Source: Acidovorax benzenivorans (GTDB lineage Bacteria; Pseudomonadota; Gammaproteobacteria; Burkholderiales; Burkholderiaceae_C). Taken from it: a DNA stretch of 64,000 nucleotides. The notes below the pieces were generated by a model that had not been told where the DNA came from, did no database searches, and saw nothing but the letters and a program-made list of their open reading frames with translations. The stretch covers positions 1 to 64,000 of the forward strand of contig NZ_JAPCKI010000009.1 in the NCBI RefSeq assembly GCF_028680575.1. The letters are read 5' to 3'. The translations under genes were made by a program, and so were the position numbers. Every line of letters starts with the position of its first letter. Within the stretch, counting starts at the first letter, position 1. Shown in pieces: positions 17,881 to 27,421 of this stretch.

Positions 17881-18545
17881 CAGTGGCTGTGCCCGTGCTC
17901 TCCGTGGTCATGGTCATGGCCGTGGTTGCAGTGGGGGCCGTGCACGTGGCCCTGGGCAACAACCGGGATGGCCACGGGGCGGGCACTGGCCGGAGCGGCG
18001 TCATGTTTGTGCTCGTGCGCATGGTCGTGACTGGCATCGTGAGAGTGCCCGTGATCGTGGCTGTGCCCGTGGTCATGGCCACCACTGTGTCCTGCCGCGT
18101 AGGCGCCACCTTCGGGCTCAAACGGCAGGTCTTGCGCCGTAACGATCAAGTGCATGGCGCGCAGCATGTCGGCCAGCACGTGGTCGGGTTCGATCTTGAG
18201 GTGGTCGGGCTGCAGCTCGATGGGCACATGGCGGTTGCCCAGGTGGTAGGCGGCGCGGGTCAGGTCAAACGGGGTGCCATGGTGGGCGCAGTGGGTGATG
18301 ACCAGCACGGACTGCGGTGCCGCAACCACACGCACCATGGAGCCGTCTTCGGCCACCAGCACATCGCCGCCGCGCACCACGGTGCCGCGTGGCAAGAAGA
18401 CGCCCAGTTCGCGCCCGGCGGAGTCGGTGGTCGCAAAGCGGCTTTTCTGGCGCACGTCCCAGTCCAGCTCGATGGTGGTGGCGCGCTTGAGCAGCACGGG
18501 AGCGAGGCCTTGGCCTTGGGGGAGAAGTTTGGAGACCTGGATCAT
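17880..18545 (-). CDS. ureE: Urease accessory nickel metallochaperone UreE
   Basis: UreE is the dimeric nickel-binding chaperone of the urease maturation pathway. The 221-residue protein has an N-terminal peptide-binding domain (residues 1-70, including LFLP-type [20 protein letters not shown]) and a metal-binding domain with [20 protein letters not shown] and [21 protein letters not shown] long His/Asp-rich tail (about residues 150-221) carries many His in [20 protein letters not shown] runs, so it can store nickel or zinc. Length exceeds the minimal 150-residue form because of this tail. It overlaps ureF by one base. Confidence 0.97.
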   Translation of the reverse strand: MIQVSKLLPQGQGLAPVLLKRATTIELDWDVRQKSRFATTDSAGRELGVFLPRGTVVRGGDVLVAEDGSMVRVVAAPQSVLVITHCAHHGTPFDLTRAAYHLGNRHVPIELQPDHLKIEPDHVLADMLRAMHLIVTAQDLPFEPEGGAYAAGHSGGHDHGHSHDHGHSHDASHDHAHEHKHDAAPASARPVAIPVVAQGHVHGPHCNHGHDHDHGEHGHSH

Positions 18546-18620
18546 GGCAAGAGGGGAGGACGGTGCAGGAAGGGCGAGGACAACATTGTGGCCCTGGCCG
18601 GGCAGTGATGCGAGGCGGCT

Positions 18621-19100
18621 CTACAGTGCGCGGCTCATGTACCGGCTGTGAGGGTCTGGCCGGTAGCTGCCGAACGGGGCGCAGTCGGTAAAACCATAGC
18701 GCAGGTACAGCTGGTGCGCGGGTTCAAAGAAGGGCTGCGTGCCCGTCTCCAGGCTGATGCGCTGGTAGCCCAGGTCCACCGCCTGACCCAGGATGTGTTC
18801 CAGCACGGCGCGGCCGACACCCTGGCCACGCGCGCTGGCCGCTGTGCGCATGGACTTGAGTTCGGCATGTTCGGCATCCAGGTGCTTGAGCGCGCCGGTA
18901 CCCACCAGCTCGCCGTCGCCCCGCCAGGCCGTCCAGAAGCGGATCTCGGGCTGGCGCAGCTGCACCATGTCGAGCGCGTGCACGCTCTCCGGCGGCGAGG
19001 TGGCACGCATGTCCTTCAAATGCTCCTGCATGAAGGCTTCGATGCGCGGATCGGTCAGGTCGTCCAGGCGGATCTGCAGGTCTTGCAGCAAGGCGTTCAT
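18621..19100 (-). CDS. GNAT-family N-acetyltransferase
   Basis: The 159-residue single-domain acetyltransferase has the acetyl-CoA-binding motif A: ASARGQGVGRAVLEHIL (Q/RxxGxG/A), followed by LGYQRISLETGTQPFF and LYLRYGFTDCAPFGSY, the classic end of the fold. The substrate is unknown. It is inserted between ureC (11 bases upstream) and ureE (75 bases downstream) on the same strand, so it is probably co-transcribed with urease. A role in urease function is not established; it may protect against or modify an amine or amino acid. Confidence 0.92.
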   Translation of the reverse strand: MNALLQDLQIRLDDLTDPRIEAFMQEHLKDMRATSPPESVHALDMVQLRQPEIRFWTAWRGDGELVGTGALKHLDAEHAELKSMRTAASARGQGVGRAVLEHILGQAVDLGYQRISLETGTQPFFEPAHQLYLRYGFTDCAPFGSYRPDPHSRYMSRAL

Positions 19101-19111
19101 GGGCTTCGACC

Positions 19112-20830
19112 TCAGAACAAAAAGTAGCGCTGCGCCATGGGCAGCACGGTGGCGGCCTCGCAGGTGAGCAGCTGGCCGTCGGCGCGCACGGTGTAGGTCT
19201 GCGCGTCCACCTCCATCTTGGGCGTGTAGCTGTTGTGCACCATGTGCTGCTTGCGCACGCCACGGATGTTGCGCACGGCGCTCAACGTTTTGCGCAGGCC
19301 AAAGCGCTCGCCAATGCCGGCCGCCAAACCTGCCTGCGAGACGAAGGTGAGCGAAGTCTTGGCAATGGCGCCGCCAAACGCACCAAACATCGGCCGGTAG
19401 TGCACAGGCTGTGGCGTGGGGATGGAGGCATTCGGGTCGCCCATAGCGGCCATGGCGATCAGGCCGCCCTTCAAGATGAGCGCGGGCTTCACGCCAAAGA
19501 AGGCTGGCTTCCAAATCACGATGTCGGCCCATTTGCCGACTTCGAGCGAACCCACCTCGTGGCTGATGCCGTGCGCAATCGCGGGGTTGATGGTGTACTT
19601 GGCCACGTAGCGCTTGATGCGCGTGTTGTCGCTCCGGGCCGTGTCGCCCTGCAGGCTGCCGCGCTGCACCTTCATCTTGTGCGCCGTCTGCCAGGTGCGC
19701 AGGATGACCTCGCCCACGCGGCCCATGGCCTGGCTGTCGCTGCTCATCATGCTGATGGCGCCCAGGTCGTGCAGGATGTCCTCGGCGGCAATGGTTTCCT
19801 TGCGGATGCGGCTTTCGGCAAAGGCCAGGTCCTCGGCAATGCTGGCATCGAGGTGGTGGCACACCATGAGCATGTCCACATGCTCATCGAGCGTGTTGTG
19901 CGTGTACGGCATGGTGGGGTTGGTGGAGCTGGGCAAAAAGTTGTCTTCGCCCACCACGCGCAGGATGTCGGGCGCGTGCCCGCCGCCCGCGCCCTCGGTG
20001 TGGAAGGCGCAGATGCCGCGCCCGCCCACGGCGGCGATGGTGTTCTCTACAAAGCCCGATTCGTTGAGCGTGTCGCTGTGGATGGCGACCTGCGTGTCGG
20101 TGGTTTCGGCCACGTCCAGGCAGTTGCTGATGGCCGAGGGCGTGGTGCCCCAGTCTTCATGCAGCTTCAGGCCCATGGCGCCTGCGTTGATCTGCTCGTG
20201 CAGCGCATCGGGCAGGCTGGCGTTGCCCTTGCCGAGAAAGCCCAGGTTCATGGGGAAGGCGTCGGCCGCCTGCAGCATGCACTCCAGGTTGAAGGGGCCG
20301 GACGTGCAGGTGGTGGCCAGCGTGCCCGTGGCGGGGCCGGTGCCGCCGCCGAGCATGGTGGTCACACCGCTGGCCAGGGCTTCTTCGATCTGCTGCGGGC
20401 AGATGAAGTGGATGTGGCTGTCGATGCCGCCTGCGGTGACGATGTTGCCCTCGCAGCTGATGACCTCCGTGCCGGGGCCGATGATGATGTCCACGCCGGG
20501 TTGCACATCAGGGTTGCCCGCCTTGCCGATGGCGGCAATGCGGCCTGCGCGCAAGCCGATGTCGGCCTTGAAGATACCGGTGTGGTCCACCACCAGGGCA
20601 TTGGTCAGCACGGTGTCGACCGCGCCTTGTGCATTACTGCGTTGCGACTGCGCCATGCCGTCGCGAATGGTCTTGCCGCCGCCAAACTTCACCTCTTCGC
20701 CATAGCTGCCTGCACGCAGCGTGTAGTCGGCCTCGACTTCTAGAAGGAGTTCGGTGTCGGCCAGGCGCACGCGGTCGCCCACGGTGGGGCCGAACATCTC
20801 GGCGTAGGCGCGTCGTCCAATGGTTGCCAT
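19112..20830 (-). CDS. ureC: Urease alpha subunit UreC
   Basis: UreC is the catalytic subunit that hydrolyses urea at a dinuclear nickel centre. The 572-residue protein begins [20 protein letters not shown]. Nickel and catalytic residues are visible: [11 protein letters not shown] (two His ligands), the carbamylated Lys in [21 protein letters not shown], the His in [15 protein letters not shown], the mobile-flap MVCHHLD, and the Asp ligand in [13 protein letters not shown]. Nothing is missing, so the enzyme should be active. The ATG at 20830 has GGAG seven bases upstream; an upstream TTG adds only five residues. Confidence 0.98.
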   Translation of the reverse strand: MATIGRRAYAEMFGPTVGDRVRLADTELLLEVEADYTLRAGSYGEEVKFGGGKTIRDGMAQSQRSNAQGAVDTVLTNALVVDHTGIFKADIGLRAGRIAAIGKAGNPDVQPGVDIIIGPGTEVISCEGNIVTAGGIDSHIHFICPQQIEEALASGVTTMLGGGTGPATGTLATTCTSGPFNLECMLQAADAFPMNLGFLGKGNASLPDALHEQINAGAMGLKLHEDWGTTPSAISNCLDVAETTDTQVAIHSDTLNESGFVENTIAAVGGRGICAFHTEGAGGGHAPDILRVVGEDNFLPSSTNPTMPYTHNTLDEHVDMLMVCHHLDASIAEDLAFAESRIRKETIAAEDILHDLGAISMMSSDSQAMGRVGEVILRTWQTAHKMKVQRGSLQGDTARSDNTRIKRYVAKYTINPAIAHGISHEVGSLEVGKWADIVIWKPAFFGVKPALILKGGLIAMAAMGDPNASIPTPQPVHYRPMFGAFGGAIAKTSLTFVSQAGLAAGIGERFGLRKTLSAVRNIRGVRKQHMVHNSYTPKMEVDAQTYTVRADGQLLTCEAATVLPMAQRYFLF

Positions 20831-20860
20831 GGGGTTGCTCCGCAAGAACTGGGTACTATG

Positions 20861-20910
20861 TTTTTGATAGCTGCTAGCGCTTATTCAGTGGGCGCTAGAG
20901 GCTGTTTTTG
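20861..20910. repeat. Dispersed intergenic repeat, ureB-ureC gap
   Basis: This is a full copy of the palindromic family: TTTTTGATAGCTGCTAGCGC, centre TTATTCAGTGG, then GCGCTAGAGGCTGTTTTTG. It occupies most of the 88-base gap between ureB and ureC and could fold into a hairpin in the urease mRNA. Confidence 0.75.
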
Positions 20911-20918
20911 TTCAATGT

Positions 20919-21224
20919 TCAGAGCGCGCCGTGTGTCAGGCCTTGAAAGCCAAACACCTTGCGCTCGCCCGCGTAGTCCACCAGCTCCACGGTGCGCTCC
21001 TGGCCGGGCTCAAAGCGCACGGCGGTGCCGGACGCAATGTTCAGCCGCATGCCGCGCGCGGCGGCGCGGTCAAAGCCCAGGGCGTTGTTGGTTTCTGCAA
21101 AGTGGTAGTGCGAGCCGACCTGGATGGGCCGGTCGGCCATGTTGCGCACCACCAGCGTGAGGGTGCGGCGGCCGGTGTTGAGCAGGTGCTCGCCGGGTTC
21201 GGTGATGAGTTCGCCAGGGATCAT
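20919..21224 (-). CDS. ureB: Urease beta subunit UreB
   Basis: UreB is a small structural subunit of the (alpha-beta-gamma)3 urease. At 101 residues it is the standard length. It begins [20 protein letters not shown], continues with [20 protein letters not shown], and includes [20 protein letters not shown] and [16 protein letters not shown], all hallmark segments. It lies between hupE and ureC on the same strand. Confidence 0.98.
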   Translation of the reverse strand: MIPGELITEPGEHLLNTGRRTLTLVVRNMADRPIQVGSHYHFAETNNALGFDRAAARGMRLNIASGTAVRFEPGQERTVELVDYAGERKVFGFQGLTHGAL

Positions 21225-21248
21225 GGGGGCTCCAGATCAAATGAAGGC

Positions 21249-21854
21249 TTAGGCCATTTGCGCCAGCAGCGCGCCACCCATCAGGGCCACGGCCACGCCA
21301 GCGGCGCGGCTGATCCACACGGTGCGCTGGCGCAGCGCCCAGCCTGCCGCCAGGCCTGCGCCATGCAGCAGCACGGTGGCGGCCAGCATGCCTGCCAGGG
21401 TTTGCCAGGCGCTGCTGCTGCCTGCCAGCTCAACGCCATGGGCCACGCCATGGAACACAGCAAACACGCCCGCGCCCAGCGCGGCCACGATGCCCGGCAC
21501 GCGCAGGCGGGATACGACGAGCAGGCCCGTGGCCAGCAGCGACGTCGCAATCATGGGCTCCACCGCAGGCAGTGCCACGCCTTGCAGGCCCAGCACCGCG
21601 CCTGCCAGCAGCATGGCCGCAAAGCCCACGGGGCCCCACAGCAGTTCGCGACCGGCGCCGCGCGCGGCCAGCGCGCTCCACAGGCCCACGGCCACCATGG
21701 CGGCCAGGTGGTCCAGGCCGAACAAGGGGTGCACAAAGCCGCTGATGAAACCGCTGTGGCTGTGGGCTTCTACGCCTGTATGGGCGCTAGCGCTTATGGA
21801 TAAAGCGCTGGCAGCTATCAGAATAAGAGCGGATTTGGTGCGAGGGGAAAGCAT
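21249..21854 (-). CDS. hupE: HupE/UreJ-family membrane protein in the urease operon
   Basis: HupE/UreJ proteins are nickel (or nickel-related) permeases associated with urease and hydrogenase genes. The 201-residue product has a signal peptide with cleavage after SASA (about residue 24), a short His-bearing segment HTGVEAHSHSG, the conserved FVHPLFGLDHLAAMVAVGLW, and FHGVAHGVEL, plus several membrane segments. The ATG at 21854 is chosen because the longer frame upstream runs through a GC-rich intergenic repeat. The signal-peptide core (nt 21782-21828) is itself a copy of the dispersed palindromic repeat. It sits between ureA and ureB. Confidence 0.93.
   Translation of the reverse strand: MLSPRTKSALILIAASALSISASAHTGVEAHSHSGFISGFVHPLFGLDHLAAMVAVGLWSALAARGAGRELLWGPVGFAAMLLAGAVLGLQGVALPAVEPMIATSLLATGLLVVSRLRVPGIVAALGAGVFAVFHGVAHGVELAGSSSAWQTLAGMLAATVLLHGAGLAAGWALRQRTVWISRAAGVAVALMGGALLAQMA
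21782..21828. repeat. Dispersed repeat copy embedded in the hupE signal peptide
   Basis: GGGCGCTAGCGCTTATGGATAAAGCGCTGGCAGCTATCAG contains both arms of the intergenic repeat (GCGCTAGC and GATAGCTGCCAGCGC on the other strand). Here it is in frame inside hupE and encodes LILIAASALSISAS. Confidence 0.75.
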
Positions 21855-21974
21855 GGGGAATCTCCAAAAAAGGGGGCAAGCCGTGTCAGCGTTCTTGCCG
21901 TTGGTGTACAGGCGTGGAGCGAGGCGCGCGGTATTGCGCCAGTGCCACCGTGGAACTGGCTTTGCCAGGCCACC

Positions 21975-22022
21975 GGTGGCGTCCCCCTTGAGGGGGAAGG
22001 CGCGAAGCGACACAGGGGGGGG
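21975..22022. repeat. GC-rich C-tract repeat upstream of hupE
   Basis: On the minus strand this reads CCCCCCTGTGTCGCTTCGCG, CCTTCCCCCTC, then AAGGGGGACGCCACC. It contains an internal CCCCCTT/AAGGGGG hairpin and shares its order of blocks with 38764-38865. It lies between ureA and hupE. Confidence 0.65.
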
Positions 22023-22024
22023 CT

Positions 22025-22327
22025 TCATATGATCGGCTGGTGCACGGTGACGAGCTTGGTGCCGTCGGGGAAGGTGGCCTCTACCTGGATGTCCGGGATC
22101 ATCTCGGCGATGCCGTCCATTACGTCTGCGCGGGTCAGCACGGTGCGGCCCTCGCTCATGAGTTGCGCCACGGTCTTGCCGTCGCGGGCGCCTTCCATCA
22201 CGGCTGCGCTGATCAGGGCCATGGCCTCGGGGTAGTTGAGCTTGAGGCCCCGGGCCTTGCGGCGCTCGGCCAGCAGGGCGGCGGTAAAGATCAGCAGCTT
22301 GTCTTTTTCGCGAGGCGTCAGTTCCAT
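22025..22327 (-). CDS. ureA: Urease gamma subunit UreA
   Basis: UreA is the small gamma subunit of urease. At 100 residues it is the standard length and starts [20 protein letters not shown]. It continues with [57 protein letters not shown] and ends with VTVHQPI. It is the first gene of the minus-strand cluster. Its promoter region carries a sigma-54-type site whose predicted start is about 107 bases upstream. ureD, normally the next gene upstream, is not here; it lies 28 kb away at 50777-51613. Confidence 0.98.
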   Translation of the reverse strand: MELTPREKDKLLIFTAALLAERRKARGLKLNYPEAMALISAAVMEGARDGKTVAQLMSEGRTVLTRADVMDGIAEMIPDIQVEATFPDGTKLVTVHQPII

Positions 22328-22445
22328 GTCGTTGTACTCAATCTGGGGATGGGTGGGCTCGTGCGGCTGGCTAAGCCAGGTGGGGCACCCGGTTAACCGC
22401 CATGGTTTACCGAGCGGTCGCACACCAGCGGATTCATCATAGGCA

Positions 22446-22460
22446 GCAAGCCCCGTGCCC
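22446..22460 (-). promoter_or_regulatory. Sigma-54-type promoter upstream of ureA
   Basis: On the minus strand GGGCACGGGGCTTGC matches the consensus TGGCACG-N4-TTGC at every specified base except the first. GG (22459-22458) and GC (22447-22446) are exactly ten bases apart. The predicted start is near 22434. Confidence 0.6.
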
Positions 22461-22507
22461 GCCATACGCCAGAGGGCGCAGAGGCGGTGCTTGCCGGGGG
22501 GCGGTCG

Positions 22508-22523
22508 TGGCATGGAAACTGCA
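22508..22523 (+). promoter_or_regulatory. Sigma-54-type promoter of the NCS1-kinase gene
   Basis: TGGCATGGAAACTGCA keeps GG-N10-GC spacing (GG 22509-22510, GC 22521-22522) with two mismatches to consensus. The predicted start is near 22534, 19 bases before the ATG. Confidence 0.6.
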
Positions 22524-22552
22524 CCTGCAGTGCTTGCCGTCACCCCATTTCC

Positions 22553-25500
22553 ATGCCATTGCCCACCGCCCCCCTTGCTCCCGCCGATGCGGCATCGGTG
22601 CGGCCGTCTGGGCAGGATGCGGACGCCCAGGCCCCGCAGCAGGTGGTGGTCAAGGTCCGGCGCGACTACAACAGCTGGGTGGCCACCGAGACCATGGAGG
22701 ACTACGCGCTGCGCTACACCCCCCAGCGCTTTCGCAAGTGGTCCGAATGGCGGGTGGCCAATACGGCGTTTGGTGCGGCGTCGTTCCTGATCCTGGAGGC
22801 CGTGGGCGCCACGCTGCTGGTGCAATACGGTTTCATCAACGCCTTCTGGGCCATTGTGGCGACGGGGCTCATCATCTTTCTGGCCGGTTTGCCCATCAGC
22901 GTGTATGCCGCGCGTTATGGCGTGGACATGGACCTGCTCACGCGCGGCGCGGGCTTTGGCTACATCGGCTCCACGCTCACTTCGCTGATCTACGCCAGCT
23001 TTACTTTCATCTTCTTCGCGCTGGAGGCGGCCGTGATGGCCTATGCGCTGGAGCTGGCGCTCGACATCCCGCCCACCTGGGGCTACCTGATCTGCGCCAT
23101 TGTGGTGATTCCGCTGGTCACCCACGGCGTCTCGGCCATCAGCCGCCTGCAGGTGTGGACGCAGCCGCTGTGGCTGGTGATGCTGGTGGTGCCGTTTGCA
23201 TACGTGCTGGTGCGCGATCCTGGTGCATTTTCTGGGGTGATGCACTACGGTGGTGAATTGGCGCGCGGTGCTACGTTTCAGTTGCCCTTGTTTGGTGCGG
23301 CACTCACGGTGGGTATTGCGCTCATTACCCAGATGGGGGAACAGGCCGACTACCTGCGCTTCATGCCCGCCAGCACACCCGCCACGCGCGGGCGCTGGTG
23401 GCTGGGCGTGCTGGTGGGCGGGCCGGGCTGGGTGGTGCTGGGCGTGCTCAAGATGCTGGGCGGCGCGCTGCTGGCCTATTTGGCCCTCACCCACATGGTG
23501 CCGGCCGAGCGTGCGGTGGACCCGAACCAGATGTACCTGGCCGCGTATGAATATGTGTTCCCCAACTACGGCTGGGCGGTGGCGGCCACGGCGCTGTTTG
23601 TGGTGGTGTCGCAGCTCAAGATCAACGTGACCAACGCCTACGCGGGGTCGCTCGCGTGGTCCAACTTCTTCTCGCGCCTCACGCACAGCCATCCGGGGCG
23701 GGTGGTGTGGGTGGTGTTCAACACGCTGATCGCCTTCATGCTGATGGAGATGAACGTGTTCCGCGCCATGGGCGAGGTGCTGGGGCTGTACTCCAACATC
23801 GCCATCGCCTGGATCATGTCGGTGGTGGCCGACCTGGTCATCAACAAGCCGCTGGGCCTGTCGCCCAAGGGCATCGAGTTCAAGCGCGCACACCTGTACG
23901 ACATCAACCCGGTGGGCGTGGGCTCGATGGCGCTGGCGTCCGTCCTGTCCATCAGCGCGCACCTGGGGCTGTTCGGCCCGTTGCCGCAGGCGTTCTCGGC
24001 CGTGATTGCGATGGCGGTGGCCTTTGTCACTGCACCACTCATTGCCTGGGCCACCGGGGGGCGCTATTACATTGCGCGCCAGTCAGAACCCGCTGCGCTG
24101 GCCGATGTGGTGGCGGTGCCCCTGCATGGCCCGCTGCGCCGCAATGCCGAAGGGGGGCTGGGCACCGAGGTGGGCAGCTACCGGCGCACCACCGTGCAGC
24201 GCTGCGTGATCTGCGAGCGCGAGTACGAGGCGCCCGACATGGCCCAGTGCCCTGCCTACCGGGGGGCTATCTGCTCGCTGTGCTGCACGCTCGATGCGCG
24301 CTGCGGCGACCTGTGCAAGCCCCATGCGAGCATGGCGGTGCAGTGGTCAGCCGCGCTGCGCTGGGTGCTGCCACGCGCCACATGGCGCTACCTGGACACG
24401 GGCTTGGGCCACTTTCTGCTGCTGATGCTGGTGATCGCGCCGCTGCTGGCCTCGGTGATGGGGCTGCTGTACCACCAGGAGCTCAACACCATTGCGCAGG
24501 CCGCCACCGACACCGAGGTGATGGCAGCACCCGAAGTGGCACTGCGCTCGGGCCTGCTCAAGGCCTACTTGGCGCTGCTGGTCATCTCGGGCATCGTGGC
24601 CTGGTGGCTGGTGCTGGCGCACAAGAGCCGCCAGGTGGCGCAGGAGGAATCGAATCGCCAGACCGGCCTCTTGGTGCGCGAGATCGAGCTGCACCGCCAG
24701 ACCGACGAGGCGCTGCAGACAGCGCGCAGCGTCGCCGAGCAGGCGCGCCAGGTGGCCGAAGCGGCCCAGCGCGCGGCCGACCAGGCCAATCAGGCCAAGA
24801 GCCGCTACATCAGCGCCATCAGCCATGAGATCCGCACGCCGCTCAACTCCATCCTGGGCTATGCGCAGCTCATGGGCGAGGACGCGGGCGTGCCGCCGCA
24901 CCGCAAGCAGGCGGTGCATGTGATCCGCCGGGGCGGCGAGCACCTGTTGTCGCTCATCGAAGGCACGCTCGACATCGCGCGCATCGAGTCCGGCAAGCTC
25001 ACGCTCGATGTCACGCCCATGCGCTTTGCCGATGGCCTGCATGAGATGGCCAGCCTGTTCGAGCTGCAGGCCGCCGCCAAGGGCCTGGCGTTTCAGTTTG
25101 ACGTGCTGGGCGTGATTCCGGAAGTGGTGCGTGCCGACGAAAAGCGCCTGCGCCAGATCCTCATCAACCTGCTGGGCAACGCCGTCAAATTCACGGCGCA
25201 AGGCACCGTCACGCTGCGCGTGCGTTATGCGCGTGAGATGGCGCGCATTGAGGTGCAGGACACGGGGCCGGGCCTCACGGCCGAAGAGATCGAGCGCATC
25301 TTCGAGCCCTTTGCGCGCGGCGGATCGGGCGGTGGCAGCACCGCTGCTGCGCCGGGTGCGGGCCTGGGCCTGACCATTGCCAAGATGCTCACCGCGCTCA
25401 TGGGCGGCGAGCTGACGGTGAGCAGCACCCCGGGCGTGGGCTCGGTGTTCCACGTCAAGCTGTTTCTGCCCGAGGTGCATGGGGATGCGCTGGGCAAGAC

Positions 25501-26194
25501 GGCGGCACCCGTGGCCGTGCAAGCCCTGCGCGCCCGCAGGGGTTACGCAGGCGAGCGCCGTCGCATCCTGGTCGTGGACAACGAAGAGCCCGACCGCGAG
25601 CTGCTGGTGCAATTGCTCGAACCCCTGGGCTTTGAACTGCGCCAGGCCGCCAGCGGGCATGACGCGCTGGACCTGCTGGCCACCGGCTACCGGCCGCATG
25701 CGATCTTCATGGACCTGGCCATGCCGGGCATCGACGGGTGGGAGACCTTGCGGCGCGTGCGGCAGATGCACCTCATGAACGTCCACTGCGCCATTGTGTC
25801 GGCCAATGCGTTCGACAAGGCGCTGGACAACGACGTGGACATCCGCCCCGAGGACTTCATCGTCAAGCCCGTGCGCCACAGCGAACTGCTGGACTGGCTG
25901 GAGCGCCGCCTGGGCCTGCAGTGGCAACACGACGAAGCCACAGAGACGCCGGCCGGGACTGGCCCAATGGTTGCGTCCACAGCGCCTGCGCCCCTCACGT
26001 ACCCTGATGCCATCGCGCTGTCGGCCTTGGCGCAGGTGGTGGCGCTGGGCTACTACCGGGGCATCCTCAACACCCTGGACGACATCGAACGCAGCCAACC
26101 CGCGCACGGCGCTTTTGTGGGCACCATGCGGCAACTGGCCAAGCAGTTCCAGTTCGACGCCATGGGCCAGATCCTGGAGCAGGCGCCATCGTGA
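22553..26194 (+). CDS. NCS1 permease fused to hybrid histidine kinase
   Basis: The 1213-residue membrane protein is a transporter-sensor fusion. Residues about 45-520 form a roughly 12-helix NCS1 (cytosine/uracil/allantoin/hydantoin) permease, with [40 protein letters not shown] and [17 protein letters not shown]. Next comes a Cys-rich linker with eight Cys (551-588), then two further membrane helices (about 617-690) and a coiled coil. The kinase core follows: H-box H758 in [15 protein letters not shown]-box [11 protein letters not shown] and [12 protein letters not shown] receiver domain has phospho-acceptor D1054 in [12 protein letters not shown]. The C-terminal 80 residues are helical. Shape resembles SLC5-type CbrA sensors but with a nucleobase-type permease. 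It overlaps the response-regulator gene and has a sigma-54-type promoter. Confidence 0.9.
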   Translation: MPLPTAPLAPADAASVRPSGQDADAQAPQQVVVKVRRDYNSWVATETMEDYALRYTPQRFRKWSEWRVANTAFGAASFLILEAVGATLLVQYGFINAFWAIVATGLIIFLAGLPISVYAARYGVDMDLLTRGAGFGYIGSTLTSLIYASFTFIFFALEAAVMAYALELALDIPPTWGYLICAIVVIPLVTHGVSAISRLQVWTQPLWLVMLVVPFAYVLVRDPGAFSGVMHYGGELARGATFQLPLFGAALTVGIALITQMGEQADYLRFMPASTPATRGRWWLGVLVGGPGWVVLGVLKMLGGALLAYLALTHMVPAERAVDPNQMYLAAYEYVFPNYGWAVAATALFVVVSQLKINVTNAYAGSLAWSNFFSRLTHSHPGRVVWVVFNTLIAFMLMEMNVFRAMGEVLGLYSNIAIAWIMSVVADLVINKPLGLSPKGIEFKRAHLYDINPVGVGSMALASVLSISAHLGLFGPLPQAFSAVIAMAVAFVTAPLIAWATGGRYYIARQSEPAALADVVAVPLHGPLRRNAEGGLGTEVGSYRRTTVQRCVICEREYEAPDMAQCPAYRGAICSLCCTLDARCGDLCKPHASMAVQWSAALRWVLPRATWRYLDTGLGHFLLLMLVIAPLLASVMGLLYHQELNTIAQAATDTEVMAAPEVALRSGLLKAYLALLVISGIVAWWLVLAHKSRQVAQEESNRQTGLLVREIELHRQTDEALQTARSVAEQARQVAEAAQRAADQANQAKSRYISAISHEIRTPLNSILGYAQLMGEDAGVPPHRKQAVHVIRRGGEHLLSLIEGTLDIARIESGKLTLDVTPMRFADGLHEMASLFELQAAAKGLAFQFDVLGVIPEVVRADEKRLRQILINLLGNAVKFTAQGTVTLRVRYAREMARIEVQDTGPGLTAEEIERIFEPFARGGSGGGSTAAAPGAGLGLTIAKMLTALMGGELTVSSTPGVGSVFHVKLFLPEVHGDALGKTAAPVAVQALRARRGYAGERRRILVVDNEEPDRELLVQLLEPLGFELRQAASGHDALDLLATGYRPHAIFMDLAMPGIDGWETLRRVRQMHLMNVHCAIVSANAFDKALDNDVDIRPEDFIVKPVRHSELLDWLERRLGLQWQHDEATETPAGTGPMVASTAPAPLTYPDAIALSALAQVVALGYYRGILNTLDDIERSQPAHGAFVGTMRQLAKQFQFDAMGQILEQAPS

Positions 26195-27264
26195 TGACCA
26201 CCGCAAACCCATCTTCCTTGCAGGCGCCTGCAGCGCCCGGCGCAGCGCTGGACCGCAGCGACAGCGACGTGGTGCTGATCGTGGACGACGTGCCCGACAA
26301 CCTGGCCGTGCTGCACGACGCGCTCGATGAATCGGGCTACACCGTGCTGGTCGCCACGCATGGCGAGGCCGCGCTGCAGCGCGCTGCGCAGGCCCTGCCC
26401 GACATCGTGTTGCTCGACGCCATGATGCCCGGCATGGACGGCTTTGAAGTGGCCCGGCGCCTCAAGGCTTCGCCTGCCACGGCGCACATCCCCATCATCT
26501 TCATGACCGGCCTGACCGAGACCGAACACCTGGTCGCTGCGCTGGAGGCGGGGGGCGTGGACTACGTCACCAAACCCATCAAGCCCCGCGAAGTGATGGC
26601 CCGCATGGGCGTGCACCTGGGCTCTGCCCGCAAGGCCCGGCAGGACGCCCGCCAGGCCCGCGAGGCGCGCAATGCGCTTGATGCCTTTGGCTACGCCAGC
26701 ATCACCGTGCGTGCGGTGGACGGCCGCATCGTGTGGCAGACCCCGCTGGCGCGCGAGCTGCTGCAAAGTTACTTTGGCGAAGTGGGCCCGGACGGCGCGC
26801 CCACCGCCTTCGGCCAATGGGCGCCCGAGCCGGTGCAGGCCTGGCTGCGTCGCCACGTGCTGGCCGACAACGCCGCCGAGCTGCTGGCCGCATCGCTGGC
26901 CGAGCCACCGCGCCTGGCGGTGGAGCAGGGCGCCCGCCGCCTCACTTTCCGCTTGCACCAGCAGGCCGGAGACAGCGAGGGCGGAGGTGACTGGCTGATC
27001 GTGATGCGCGAGGTGTCGGACGCCAAGATCATCGAGTCCATGAGCCTGTCCTTCAAGCTCACCGCGCGCGAGGCCGAGGTGCTGTACTGGGTGGTCAAGG
27101 GCAAGATCAACCGCGACATCGGCGACATCCTGGGTGCCAGCCCTGCCACGGTAAAAAAGCACCTGGAGCGCGTGTTTGCCAAATTGGGCGTGGAGACGCG
27201 CACCGCCGCTGCGGCCATGGCCATGAACCGCATCCGGCAGCTGCACCCGCAGTTTGAGGGGTGA
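26194..27264 (+). CDS. LuxR-type response regulator partner of the NCS1 kinase
   Basis: The 356-residue protein has an N-terminal receiver domain (about 20-145) with VLIVDDVPDNLAVLHDAL, phospho-acceptor Asp in IVLLDAMMPGMDGFE, the Thr in FMTGLTE and the Lys in YVTKPIKP. A middle region (about 165-275) may be a PAS-like sensor. A C-terminal LuxR/NarL helix-turn-helix (about 290-350) has LTAREAEVLYWVVKGKINRD, IGDILGASPATVKKHLERVF and AKLGVETRTAAAAMA. The ATG overlaps the kinase stop (TGATG); a GTG one codon earlier is an alternative. It is the obvious cognate partner. Targets are unknown, but the nearby urease and nucleobase genes are candidates. Confidence 0.92.
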   Translation: MTTANPSSLQAPAAPGAALDRSDSDVVLIVDDVPDNLAVLHDALDESGYTVLVATHGEAALQRAAQALPDIVLLDAMMPGMDGFEVARRLKASPATAHIPIIFMTGLTETEHLVAALEAGGVDYVTKPIKPREVMARMGVHLGSARKARQDARQAREARNALDAFGYASITVRAVDGRIVWQTPLARELLQSYFGEVGPDGAPTAFGQWAPEPVQAWLRRHVLADNAAELLAASLAEPPRLAVEQGARRLTFRLHQQAGDSEGGGDWLIVMREVSDAKIIESMSLSFKLTAREAEVLYWVVKGKINRDIGDILGASPATVKKHLERVFAKLGVETRTAAAAMAMNRIRQLHPQFEG

Positions 27265-27361
27265 CAGGGCGCGGTGGTGCGGCGTGGCTACGGCTGGTGT
27301 AGGACGAGCCCGGGGAGCGGGCTGGAGCAGGCTCGCTTGTGTCTTTAACCAGGTTTTTAAG

Positions 27362-27413
27362 TCAAAACGGCTGCTGGCGCTTGTATATTAAGCGTTGGAA
27401 GCTATCATTTTTG
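27362..27413. repeat. Dispersed intergenic repeat between the regulator and CheX-like genes
   Basis: TCAAAACGGCTGCTGGCGCT, centre TGTATATTA, then AGCGTTGGAAGCTATCATTT. This is a full copy of the palindromic family, lying between two convergent genes. Confidence 0.7.
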
Positions 27414-27421
27414 TAGTATTT

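Noticed and set aside
17934..18140. His-codon repeats in ureE as a tandem DNA repeat or CRISPR-like array
   Set aside because: The periodicity is explained by the His/Asp-rich nickel-binding tail of UreE.
19101..19862. N-terminal extension of the GNAT frame through ureC
   Set aside because: It is out of frame with ureC and Arg/Pro/His-rich. The GNAT fold begins at the ATG at 19100.
22328..23962. Very long minus-strand frame extending upstream of ureA
   Set aside because: It is a His/Gln/Arg-rich antisense shadow of the NCS1-kinase gene. Only the last 100 codons are the real ureA.
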